DNA from: an uncultured Lachnospiraceae bacterium
GTDB taxonomy: Bacteria; Bacillota; Clostridia; Lachnospirales; Lachnospiraceae
Direction of reading: 5' to 3'
Assembly: GCA_934351835.1 (NCBI GenBank)
Contig: CAKRJP010000007.1
Span: 1 to 64,000 of the forward strand
Length of the DNA: 64,000 nucleotides
Shown: positions 8,036-15,508 of the stretch, piece after piece
Layout: every line of letters starts with the position of its first letter
Numbering within the stretch: position 1 is the first letter of the stretch
Notes under the pieces: generated by a model
The model's database searches: none
The model's input: the letters and a program-made list of their open reading frames with translations, nothing else
What the model was told of the DNA's origin: nothing
Position numbers and translations under genes: made by a program

Positions 8036-9271
8036 TTATTCGGCATTCTGAGAAGTGTTGTCTGTCTCAGAAGTATTGTCGCTATAGGAAGAACTGTTGT
8101 CTGAAGATTCTGTGCCTGTGTCAGATTCATCTGAAGATTCATCGGAATCATAGCTGTCGGAATAAGTATTGTCTATAGCATCGTTTTCATCATCGGAATC
8201 ATAGCTGTCCTGTGACTGCTCGACAGTATTTGCATCATTGCGCACAGAGGTGTCAGAAGATTCTGAGGATGATTTACTTCCACCGAAAAGATTTTTGAAG
8301 AAGTTGGAAATCTTAGCAAAAAATCCTTCGTTGTCATTGTCATTATCATTGTCTGATGAATCAGAGTCTAAAGTACTGTTGATGATAGTACCACTTCCGA
8401 ATGTATCGTCGTTTGTGTCGTTGATGATACCACCTTCAGAGTCCCCGCCAAAGGCACTTTTGATGGAATCCCAGAGTCCTGCAAAAAATCCTTTGTCTTT
8501 TCCACCGGTGAGATTATCAAGAGTCGTCTGTAATGATTTTACATCATAATCATACTGTGAAATCTTTTCCATCAGATCAGTGATCTGAGCAATCTGATCT
8601 TCTGTCAGAGTTACACCGGCTTTGTCTGCGGCATCGTTAATGCTGTCCTGGATATCAGAAGGATCTGTGATATCATTTTCAATGACATCTTCTTTTATCT
8701 GGTTCATGATGTCAGTTGCGGCATCATTACCAACAGAGTCGGACAGGTCTGTAGTGGTTACAAGTTCCTGTGTAGCAGCTTCTTTCTGGCCTTCATCAAG
8801 TGTCTTGCCGCTGGCTTTCTCGTAAGCAAGCATGATTCCTGTGAGAGCTCCCGTTCCGGATACTGCAAATGGTGCAGCAGCAACGACATTACAGTTCTCG
8901 ACACCGGAAGTCGTCAGTGTACTTGCAATCATGGAACTGGTGACATATGTAAGGTTCGCTGTCTTCACCTGGATACCACCGCTGGTAGTAGGTTCTACAT
9001 AAGCACAACTGTAAGTTCTGCTACCGATCTGTTCTTCCGGTGCGACACCTTCCAGATACTGACGTTCCTGTGTGTTATTGACTTCGATTGTATCGACCTT
9101 GTCTGAGGAAGTTCCAAAGTACTCATACATGGAATTTCTCTGATCCTCTGTAAGATCGGCACCGAGTGTTACGACATTTGCAGCACTGTCAGCGTATACA
9201 ACTGCAGGCATGGCGGTACATGTCATAACAGCAGCTAAAGTAACTGGTATTAATTTTTTGAACTTTTTCAT
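8036..9271 (-). CDS. Secreted DUF1002 domain protein with Ser/Asp-rich tail
   Basis: This 411-residue protein starts with a clear signal peptide (MKKFKKLIPVTLAAVMTCTA... cleaved near VYADS, residue 28). It is followed by a DUF1002 domain (about 30-250, with the GADLTEDQR and GTGALTGIMLAYEKASGKTL regions). After that come a linker, then a C-terminal low-complexity tail of Ser, Asp, Asn and Glu (about 290-411) with two short KSAFGG / KNLFGG-like hydrophobic patches. There is no LPXTG motif. The domain is of unknown biochemical role; family members are exported in Firmicutes. The ATG has a GGGGATAG-type ribosome site at a longer than normal distance. It reads toward glgB and is probably monocistronic. 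Confidence 0.85.
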   Translation of the reverse strand: MKKFKKLIPVTLAAVMTCTAMPAVVYADSAANVVTLGADLTEDQRNSMYEYFGTSSDKVDTIEVNNTQERQYLEGVAPEEQIGSRTYSCAYVEPTTSGGIQVKTANLTYVTSSMIASTLTTSGVENCNVVAAAPFAVSGTGALTGIMLAYEKASGKTLDEGQKEAATQELVTTTDLSDSVGNDAATDIMNQIKEDVIENDITDPSDIQDSINDAADKAGVTLTEDQIAQITDLMEKISQYDYDVKSLQTTLDNLTGGKDKGFFAGLWDSIKSAFGGDSEGGIINDTNDDTFGSGTIINSTLDSDSSDNDNDNDNEGFFAKISNFFKNLFGGSKSSSESSDTSVRNDANTVEQSQDSYDSDDENDAIDNTYSDSYDSDESSDESDTGTESSDNSSSYSDNTSETDNTSQNAE

Positions 9272-9336
9272 AATGTTTGATACTATCCCCTTTCGAATGA
9301 ATCAATATCCCCTTGTTTGTGAGTTTCTTATTTTAT

Positions 9337-9369
9337 GAAAGGGGACAGAAAATTGTTCTGTTCCCTTTC
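9337..9369 (-). terminator. Hairpin after the thioredoxin gene
   Basis: A 14-bp stem with one G-T pair closes a 5-nt loop (9351-9355). It lies just downstream of the thioredoxin stop on the minus strand and upstream of the DUF1002 start. The T tract on the minus strand is poor. Confidence 0.5.
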
Positions 9370-9422
9370 CAGAACCGTTCACAGTATACCATATTTTTTT
9401 GAAATGAAACATAAAATATATC

Positions 9423-9743
9423 TTAACTAATTCTGAATATTTGCCGTAAGCGTTTCTCAAATTGTGACTGACTGATGATTCCCTGCATAAATCCGGTACA
9501 TTGTCCGTTTTTGAAAAAGACAAAGGTCGGAACAATATCTGCGCCATAAGTGGCAGAAAGTTCCGGAAACTGGTCAATATCTATCAGGAAGAAATGCGCT
9601 TTGTGCCGATATTTCTTTTCAAGGCTTTCTACCATAGGTTTCATCATGGCACATTTGCCACACCAGGCAGCATAGAACATTACCATGACAGGGAAAGAAC
9701 GGTTGATTTCTGTTTCAAATGTTTCAGATGTCAGATGCAGCAT
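9423..9743 (-). CDS. Thioredoxin-family protein (CGKC active site)
   Basis: This 106-residue thioredoxin-fold protein has the active-site motif WCGKC (about residues 28-32) in place of the classic WCGPC. The cis-Pro segment DIVPTFVFFKNG is also present. It is likely a cytoplasmic dithiol reductant, but the altered dipeptide means its redox potential and partners may differ from TrxA. The start ATG at 9743 is preferred because AAGAGG lies about 7 nt upstream; the in-frame GTG at 9761 includes the ribosome site itself. The 250 nt upstream hold no other gene, only a weak inverted repeat (9815-9823 with 9867-9875). Confidence 0.88.
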   Translation of the reverse strand: MLHLTSETFETEINRSFPVMVMFYAAWCGKCAMMKPMVESLEKKYRHKAHFFLIDIDQFPELSATYGADIVPTFVFFKNGQCTGFMQGIISQSQFEKRLRQIFRIS

Positions 9744-9996
9744 ATGAAAACCTCTTTTCACGGGATTCTTTACCTAGCATCTGGGGTTCAGGATTCGAAT
9801 GACTTCGTCCATGGATCTGTGAAAATGGTGACAGCATTTGGCAAGTCGTTTATTATAGTAGGTATATTCACAGATTTTTTGTCTGATACATTTCCTTTTA
9901 CGCCCCATATATATGCCTTTCAAATAGAAACTCTTTCATAATAATATATGCCGGAAATGTGCGTTTGGTTATTCTGTCATTGGCATTATCGGCAGA

Positions 9997-10674
9997 TCAG
10001 ATACCGGCAGCAGTTTTTCTTTTGGCAATTAGTTTGCAGATCGGATTGCCCTGTGAGGAAAATTTCTCCTCATATTCGGTCATGATGTTGCCCTGGTTTA
10101 AAACTTCGTCATGGTGCAGATCGTAAGTACAGTCCGTCATGGTAAATGTCTCCAAATCTGCAAGTTCTTCCACAGAAAAATCAAATAAGTCACGGTTATC
10201 CGTCTTAAATTCAACACTTCCGTCCGCAGTGAGTATTTTATCATATAAGGCAAAAAATTCACGGGAAGTTAAACGTCTTCTGGCGTGGCGGGCCTTTGGC
10301 CACGGATCAGAGAAGTTTAAGTAAATGCGGGCAACTTCACCCGGTGCAAATACTTCACAGATGTCATTGGCATCCATGCAGATAAAACGGATATTTGTCG
10401 GAGGTATAGTTCCTTCTGTTTCTAAAGACTGATATTTCTCAACGGCACGGAGTAAAACGCTGGAATAGCGCTCGATGCCGATGTAGTTGATATCAGGATT
10501 CTTAGTGGCCAGCTTAAGTAAGAACTGTCCCTTCCCCATACCAATCTCGATGTGCAGTGGATGGTCGTTATTAAAGATGGCGCTCCATTTTCCTTTGTAA
10601 GAGGTCTCATCTTTGATGACCTGCTCACATGCGGCGAGAACACCTTCGGCTCTAGGTATATTTCTTAATCTCAT
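9997..10674 (-). CDS. trmB: tRNA (guanine-N7-)-methyltransferase
   Basis: This 225-residue enzyme makes m7G46 in tRNA using S-adenosylmethionine. Typical TrmB features are visible: the SAM-binding IEIGMGKGQFL, IGIERYSSVL, the RFICMDAND segment, and the signature NFSDPWPKARHARRRLT with the catalytic Asp-Pro-Trp-Pro block. Length is normal. GGAGG lies 4-5 nt before the ATG. It stands beside a tRNA gene on the other strand, which may be coincidental. Confidence 0.95.
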   Translation of the reverse strand: MRLRNIPRAEGVLAACEQVIKDETSYKGKWSAIFNNDHPLHIEIGMGKGQFLLKLATKNPDINYIGIERYSSVLLRAVEKYQSLETEGTIPPTNIRFICMDANDICEVFAPGEVARIYLNFSDPWPKARHARRRLTSREFFALYDKILTADGSVEFKTDNRDLFDFSVEELADLETFTMTDCTYDLHHDEVLNQGNIMTEYEEKFSSQGNPICKLIAKRKTAAGI

Positions 10675-10786
10675 AAATCCTCCATCTGAGTGTTATCATA
10701 ATCATAAGTTTTTTGACGTTATCTACGCTAATATAACATAAAGAAAGAAAAAATTCAATTTTTTGGATTTTTTTGCGGAAAAGGTC

Positions 10787-10815
10787 TTGCATTTTTGTGA
10801 CAGGTATTATATAAT
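10787..10815 (+). promoter_or_regulatory. Promoter of tRNA-Lys(CTT)
   Basis: TTGCAT (10787-10792), a 17-nt spacer and a perfect TATAAT (10810-10815) lie about 45 nt before the tRNA. Confidence 0.75.
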
Positions 10816-10860
10816 CAATCTTGCGTTGTGAGAGACACAACTTTTAGTTTAATAAGATGT

Positions 10861-10933
10861 GCGCGATTAGCTCAGCTGGCAGAGCACCTGACTCTTAATC
10901 AGGGTGTCCAGGGTTCGAACCCCTGATCGCGCA
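10861..10933 (+). tRNA. tRNA-Lys (anticodon CTT)
   Basis: A complete cloverleaf: acceptor GCGCGAT with ATCGCGC, anticodon stem CCTGA/TCAGG with the loop CTCTTAA (anticodon CTT), and T-loop GGTTCGAACC. Discriminator A10933; CCA is not encoded. Confidence 0.95.
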
Positions 10934-10937
10934 GTAT

Positions 10938-10986
10938 TAATCACTGTTTTTGCAGACTTAGGAGCTGCGGGGGCGGTGATTTTTTT
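10938..10986 (+). terminator. Terminator after tRNA-Lys(CTT)
   Basis: AATCAC pairs with GTGATT around an inner GCAG/CTGC stem, followed by seven Ts. Confidence 0.65.
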
Positions 10987-11134
10987 GCGTTATAAACTGT
11001 TATGCAGACCGGCGGGGTTTGCCAACTTGAAATGATTGTCGACAGGATGTGTAATGCTTTCGGTATAAAACCTTGTTGTGTAAAGGTAATTCGTGATAAA
11101 ATGAAAAATATAATCAGCAGGGAGTTTTGAGGCT

Positions 11135-11572
11135 ATGTTAAAAATATTTTATGGAGATATGCCAGATGCAGTCTATAATACGGCGGCATATTTTAAATAT
11201 GATTATGAGGAAGAATGGATTACAGATCCATTTGTAAAAGAAATGATTCTGGATGTGGACAAATCAAAGGTTATTGATGGAGGAGTGATTGATAGTCCGA
11301 TATTAGGAAAGATTTCACCGCTTGGATTATCAGGTGGTGTAAAGACTTTGATTTTGGTCAAATTTAATACTGAGAAAATTTTTAATGTATCTACTTGCGG
11401 AGATAATTGTGCCAAATGGCTTCTTGAAATTGCTAAATATGAAGATCGGACGGTAAATCTTCATCATTTAATGGATTTCGGAGATGGGGCGATAGAAGTA
11501 GAGATTTTAAATACGGGCGAAGTGGTTCATTCTATGGAAGAACTGGTTTATATTGCCGGGGAATTTGTTTAG
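11135..11572 (+). CDS. DUF4869 domain protein
   Basis: This 145-residue soluble protein matches the DUF4869 family by overall pattern: N-terminal LKIFYGDM, central SPLGLSGGVKTLILVKF and CGDNCAKWLLEIA, and a C-terminal acidic segment. No catalytic motif is obvious, and no signal peptide or membrane segment is present. GAGG lies just upstream of the ATG. It is followed after 16 nt by a P-loop ATPase gene, with which this family is repeatedly paired as I recall it from related genomes (not checked here). AT content and codon use differ from the housekeeping genes on either side. Biological role unknown; see findings. Confidence 0.7.
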   Translation: MLKIFYGDMPDAVYNTAAYFKYDYEEEWITDPFVKEMILDVDKSKVIDGGVIDSPILGKISPLGLSGGVKTLILVKFNTEKIFNVSTCGDNCAKWLLEIAKYEDRTVNLHHLMDFGDGAIEVEILNTGEVVHSMEELVYIAGEFV

Positions 11573-11588
11573 AGACGGGTGAGTAATA

Positions 11589-12563
11589 ATGAAGGGAAGA
11601 CATAGCGTGCACGTAAGCACAAAACATCTTCGATATGATTTTGAATTGAAACGAAATATTACGATAATTCGTGGAGATAGCGCGACAGGAAAAACTACGT
11701 TGGTAGATTTGGTAAGAGTGTATTCTAATGATCCTTCAGGAAGTCCGGTAGAACTTGTCTGTGATAAGAATTGCTTTGTAGTAGAAGGTGTATTATGGAA
11801 ACAGCAATTGACCGGGATACAGGATAGTATTGTGTTTATCGATGAGGGAAATGAATTTGTAAAGTCAAAAGAGTTTGCATCTGTAGTTCAACAGACAGAT
11901 AATTATTATGTTATAGTAACCAGAGAAAGTTTACCGACATTACCTTATAGTGTTGAGGAAATTTATGGAATCAGAACTTCTGGAAAATATGCTACTTTAA
12001 AACAGAGTTATCATGAATTTTATAGAATCTATGGGGATACCAAATTAAAAACAAATGTAAAACCAGAAAAAATTATTACAGAGGATAGTAATTCGGGATA
12101 TCAATTTTTCAAGGAGAGTTGTTCTGATGATATTTTGTGTCAATCGGCAAATGGAAAATCAAATATTTTTCATTTACTAAAACAGCAAACGAATGAAAAG
12201 ATATTAGTAATTGCGGATGGAGCAGCTTTTGGACCAGAAGTAGATAGAGTTATACAGTTGTTAAAGGTGAAAAAGAACGTAATATTGTATTTACCAGAAT
12301 CATTTGAGTGGCTTATTCTACTGTCTGATATATTAAAGGACAATGAGGTCCGAAAGATTTTAAGTGATCCGTCAGAATATATAGAAAGTCAGGAATGTTT
12401 TAGCTGGGAACGATATTTTACAAGACTGTTAGTAGAAAAGACACAGGATACATACCTGAGTTATTCTAAAAAGACGTTAAATAAAGCGTATTTGAATGAT
12501 AATATAAGAAACGCTATTTTTAAAGAGATAAAGGGAATAATATTTGAGGATATACGAAAATGA
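11589..12563 (+). CDS. P-loop ATPase paired with DUF4869
   Basis: This 324-residue protein has an N-terminal NTPase core with Walker A GDSATGKTT (about residues 29-37) and an acidic Walker B-like VFIDEGNEF (about 82-90). A segment YVIVTRESLPTLPYSVEEIYGI then resembles the sensor region of small ABC-like or AAA ATPases. The C-terminal half contains KILVIADGAAFGPEVDRVIQ (from about 208), which looks vaguely like the first strand and acidic residue of a Toprim-like fold; this is only a pattern impression. No transmembrane segment. It lies between DUF4869 (16 nt upstream) and DUF1294 (4-nt ATGA overlap), so the three are probably cotranscribed. Possibly a defence or stress ATPase; function not established. 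Confidence 0.65.
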   Translation: MKGRHSVHVSTKHLRYDFELKRNITIIRGDSATGKTTLVDLVRVYSNDPSGSPVELVCDKNCFVVEGVLWKQQLTGIQDSIVFIDEGNEFVKSKEFASVVQQTDNYYVIVTRESLPTLPYSVEEIYGIRTSGKYATLKQSYHEFYRIYGDTKLKTNVKPEKIITEDSNSGYQFFKESCSDDILCQSANGKSNIFHLLKQQTNEKILVIADGAAFGPEVDRVIQLLKVKKNVILYLPESFEWLILLSDILKDNEVRKILSDPSEYIESQECFSWERYFTRLLVEKTQDTYLSYSKKTLNKAYLNDNIRNAIFKEIKGIIFEDIRK

Positions 12564-12841
12564 ATATATTAAGTGAATTTGGAATGATCGGGTTATATTA
12601 TCTTTGCATGAATATCATAGCCTTTATTTTATACGGTCTGGACAAGAAATACGCCAGGGAGGGCAGATGGAGGATCCCGGAGAAGACATTGCTTGGTATT
12701 GCGATGATCGGCGGGGCAGCAGGTGCCTGGATAGGGATGCAGACATTCCGGCATAAGACAAAGCATCTGTCGTTTCGGGTGTTGGTGCCGGTGTTTATCG
12801 TGGTGCATGTGGGGATAATTTATAAATTGATGTGCTTATAG
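12560..12841 (+). CDS. DUF1294 small membrane protein
   Basis: This 93-residue protein has three predicted membrane segments (about 7-24, 42-60, 70-90) and the DUF1294 signature DKKYAREGRWRIPEKTLLG ... GGAAGAWIGMQTFRHKTKH. The family is widespread in bacteria and of unknown function. Its start overlaps the stop of the ATPase gene by 4 nt, so translation is coupled. Its base composition returns to the local average, so the AT-rich pair may have been inserted upstream of a resident DUF1294 gene. A strong terminator follows. Confidence 0.88.
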   Translation: MNILSEFGMIGLYYLCMNIIAFILYGLDKKYAREGRWRIPEKTLLGIAMIGGAAGAWIGMQTFRHKTKHLSFRVLVPVFIVVHVGIIYKLMCL

Positions 12842-12853
12842 TGGGGATTTGAG

Positions 12854-12900
12854 ACCTTCGTTTTTACAGTTTTATGAGACCGTAAAAACGAAGGTTTTTT
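12854..12900 (+). terminator. Strong intrinsic terminator of the DUF4869 operon
   Basis: A perfect 14-bp stem (12854-12867 with 12882-12895) is followed by six Ts. TGGGGA and TCCCCA flank it further out. Confidence 0.9.
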
Positions 12901-12997
12901 GATGTCCCCAAATTAAAAAAATTTTTTTCAAAAATATAAAACCGAACCGATAACTTATTCGTCTTAAGAGTATAACAAACGAAAAGGAGAAAGAATC

Positions 12998-13450
12998 ATG
13001 GAAAAAATGATAAGTAAACAGGAAATAATGACAAGTAGACAAGGCATGGAAAAGTATCTGGAGGATGTGTATACGATGGAGAAGAATTTGTATACGTTGA
13101 GAGAAGAGAAAGATCGTTTAGAGTATAGGATTAAGCATACGGGAGAGGCGAGAATAACACCGGTAAAAAAACCAAATTTAGGAACTGAAATAGGGGGGCA
13201 AATGGGAACATGGGTGTATTATCTTTTTAAATTTATCATAGGTGGGGCAATTGCAGGTTTCCTTTTTAGCGTATATGTATTTTTTTCCAGCAACAATTTT
13301 TGTGTATGGAGATTGACTGGAATAGGAGCTGAATTGGGGTTCGTATTAAGCTTTTTGGTGCCTATATATTATGGTTACAATAGTTATAAACAAAAAGACT
13401 ACGAATATGAGTACAATAAAAAGGCTTTAGCAAGAGATGTAATGCAATGA
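12998..13450 (+). CDS. Small membrane protein with coiled-coil head, unknown
   Basis: This 150-residue protein has a charged helical N-terminal half (residues 1-65, heptad-like Leu/Tyr spacing) followed by two membrane segments (about 73-95 and 103-124) and a basic/acidic tail. No family is recognised. AAAGGAG lies upstream of the ATG. Its stop overlaps the start of the CAP-domain gene as ATGA, which couples their translation. The overlap may not be ancestral, because the downstream protein looks truncated at exactly this junction. Confidence 0.6.
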   Translation: MEKMISKQEIMTSRQGMEKYLEDVYTMEKNLYTLREEKDRLEYRIKHTGEARITPVKKPNLGTEIGGQMGTWVYYLFKFIIGGAIAGFLFSVYVFFSSNNFCVWRLTGIGAELGFVLSFLVPIYYGYNSYKQKDYEYEYNKKALARDVMQ

Positions 13451-14253
13451 AATTACAAAAGGGTGACTATGCAGATCATGAGTATCAGCTTCAAAAAGAA
13501 AACCAGGCAACGTGTACAGAAGATGGTTATAAATACTATAAATGTAGACAATGCGGTGCAGAAAAGAGTGAAAAGACAGCATCGAAACTGAACCATGATT
13601 TCTCTGTATTGATAGAGCATAAAGATGGAACTTGTACGACTAAGAGCTATGATTTGTATAAATGTACAAGATGTGATCAGACTCAGAAGATGGAAGGCGA
13701 TTATGGAGAACACTCATATGTAGAGACATCCGGTAACGATGCGGAAACTACATATACTTGTAGTGTATGTGGGGCCACAAAAGTAGAATCTAATGATCGG
13801 GAATATACCATAGATCTTGGAAATGGACAAACCACGACGGTAACGGGACACTTTGAACGCTCAATGGAGGCAGAACTCTTTGATATGTTAAATGAGTATA
13901 GAGCGGAAAATGGAGTGGAAGCACTTGAGGAAGGCAGTGAAGCACTTAAAAATGCGGCAGATATCCGTGGTTATGAAATTGCTTATTCGTTTAGCCATAC
14001 AAGACCGAATGGTGAAAGAGCACTTACATCATTCAATGCTACAACAAACTGTTGTGCAGAGAATATTGCCAAATATCAAACTTCAGCAGAACAGGTAATG
14101 GAATCGTGGAAGAATTCAGCGGGGCATAATAGTAATATGATTTCGAAATATCCGCAAAAGGTTTCGATCAGTGTATTCGCGAGATATGAAAGAACACGTA
14201 ATGATGGCAGTAATGTATATAGCTATCATTTCGTTCAACTTTTTAGCTGGTAA
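13447..14253 (+). CDS. CAP-domain protein with zinc-ribbon-like repeats, N-terminally truncated
   Basis: This 268-residue protein holds two to three short Cys4 repeats (YKYYKCRQCGAEK, YDLYKCTRCDQTQ, TYTCSVCGATK; about residues 22-110) followed by a CAP/SCP-PR1 domain (about 135-268). The CAP domain has LFDMLNEYRAENGVEAL, a FSHTRPNG segment, CAENIA and WKNSAGHNSNMI; the Glu and both His residues typical of CAP sites are visible. CAP proteins of this kind are normally exported, yet there is no signal peptide. The protein starts inside a repeat: residues 6-13 (GDYADHEY) match a second unit, GDYGEHSY, about 75 residues later. I infer a deletion that removed the export signal and earlier repeats. 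Confidence 0.75.
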   Translation: MKLQKGDYADHEYQLQKENQATCTEDGYKYYKCRQCGAEKSEKTASKLNHDFSVLIEHKDGTCTTKSYDLYKCTRCDQTQKMEGDYGEHSYVETSGNDAETTYTCSVCGATKVESNDREYTIDLGNGQTTTVTGHFERSMEAELFDMLNEYRAENGVEALEEGSEALKNAADIRGYEIAYSFSHTRPNGERALTSFNATTNCCAENIAKYQTSAEQVMESWKNSAGHNSNMISKYPQKVSISVFARYERTRNDGSNVYSYHFVQLFSW

Positions 14254-14430
14254 CAACTGAAAACTATTCAATTTTTTGAACTATTTCTACCCGTTTTCTC
14301 AGATTGTTGTAAATTTATCTAAAAATGTATTGAATTAAATGCAATATGATGGTGAAATGGCACAAATTATATGATATGATAGTAGAAAAGTGTCGAATGA
14401 GACAATCTGAGAGATGTAGTGGGGTTGCAC

Positions 14431-15246
14431 ATGGGAAAAATTATATTTGTGGATGTGGATGGTATTATTAAGGACATGGGTGGAGAATTTTCACCATTGT
14501 TGATTGAGACTATCCGAAAGGTCAGGGAGAACGGACACGAGATCTGTCTGTGTACAGGAAGAACATACCAGCAAATTGATCCGGATATTCTGAATATCGG
14601 ATGGGATGGAGTGATCGCCAATTCCGGCGGTTATGTAGAGTATAAGGGCGAATGTCTGAAGCACCGTTTGTTTACTCAGCTGGCATATATTGAGTTTATG
14701 AATGACCTGCTGACAGAGCCTTGTGTTGTGGAGATTGAGACAAAGAATGATGTCTATGTTCTCAGGAAAGATCTGAGGGAATATCTGACGCTCAGAGTAC
14801 GGCTTTTAGATGGAAAGCGCCGTGCACTGAAGCCACCAAAGAATCCGATTCCGGTAGATACGGTATTAGATGTGCCGGAAGTGGAGAAACTGATGGTGTT
14901 CGGAGATAAGGCGCTTGGAAAAGAAATTCTTGATAAATGGAGTTATGCGTTTTTAGTCAGGGAAGCAAGGATGTCCTGTGCAGCCTGCTGGGCAGGAGAG
15001 ATCACGCCGAAGGATATTAATGAGGTCAAAGGAATCCGGAAGGTTTTATATGCGGCGGAGAAGAAGCAGAAAGATGTTGTAGTGATCGGAGATGGCACGG
15101 AGGATCTGGAGATGTTACAATTTGCAGAGACCGGCGTGGCACTTGCGAATGCGAAGGAAGAAGTAAAAGCAGTTTCTGACTATGTGACTAAGGCAGTTTT
15201 GGATGAAGGAATCCGGGAAGCTTTTGTGCATTTAGACCTGATTTAG
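14431..15246 (+). CDS. HAD-superfamily hydrolase, Cof type
   Basis: This 271-residue phosphatase-like protein has HAD motif I FVDVDGII (Asp nucleophile at about residue 7), motif II in LCTGRT, and the C-terminal motif IV region VVVIGDGTEDLEML followed by ETGVALANA, as in Cof/YbiV sugar-phosphate phosphatases. The usual DxDGT is DVDGI here, a small departure from consensus. The ATG at 14431 is preferred, with a GGGG ribosome site 6 nt upstream; GTG 14419 is in frame. It appears monocistronic. Substrate unknown. Confidence 0.88.
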   Translation: MGKIIFVDVDGIIKDMGGEFSPLLIETIRKVRENGHEICLCTGRTYQQIDPDILNIGWDGVIANSGGYVEYKGECLKHRLFTQLAYIEFMNDLLTEPCVVEIETKNDVYVLRKDLREYLTLRVRLLDGKRRALKPPKNPIPVDTVLDVPEVEKLMVFGDKALGKEILDKWSYAFLVREARMSCAACWAGEITPKDINEVKGIRKVLYAAEKKQKDVVVIGDGTEDLEMLQFAETGVALANAKEEVKAVSDYVTKAVLDEGIREAFVHLDLI

Positions 15247-15297
15247 AGTGGATTTTTGATGGAACAGACTCTGAAATTTGAAGAAAAAAATTTTTAT

Positions 15298-15332
15298 GAG
15301 CGCGAAAGCCTTAAAACTGGGCATTCGCGCTC
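15298..15332 (+). terminator. Hairpin after the HAD gene
   Basis: GAGCGCGAA pairs with TTCGCGCTC across a 17-nt loop. The T run begins about 9 nt further on, so efficiency as a terminator is uncertain. Confidence 0.5.
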
Positions 15333-15383
15333 TAAGTACGTTTTTTGTGAAAAATTAACTCTTCCATTTTGTCTGGATATGGT

Positions 15384-15451
15384 GTACTATATTAATTGTC
15401 ACGGCGCAACATCTTGTGCCTTGAAAAGTTAATAATAACTATATTTAGTAT
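15384..15451 (+). promoter_or_regulatory. Two NrdR-box-like sites upstream of nrdD
   Basis: Site 1 (15384-15399) and site 2 (15436-15451) match 11 and 12 of 16 positions of the NrdR consensus ACACTATATATAGTGT as I recall it. Their start-to-start distance is 52 bp, about five helical turns, longer than the usual three. A hairpin, GGCGCAA with TTGTGCC (15403-15420), lies between them. Confidence 0.4.
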
Positions 15452-15508
15452 GTCGAGCAACTGATATAGCATAATATAAACTAAAATGAAGCAGAAAGAG
15501 GGAGAATA

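Noticed and set aside
15403..15420. Riboswitch before nrdD
   Set aside because: Only a 7-bp hairpin is visible and no conserved riboswitch core (for example cobalamin) could be recognised.
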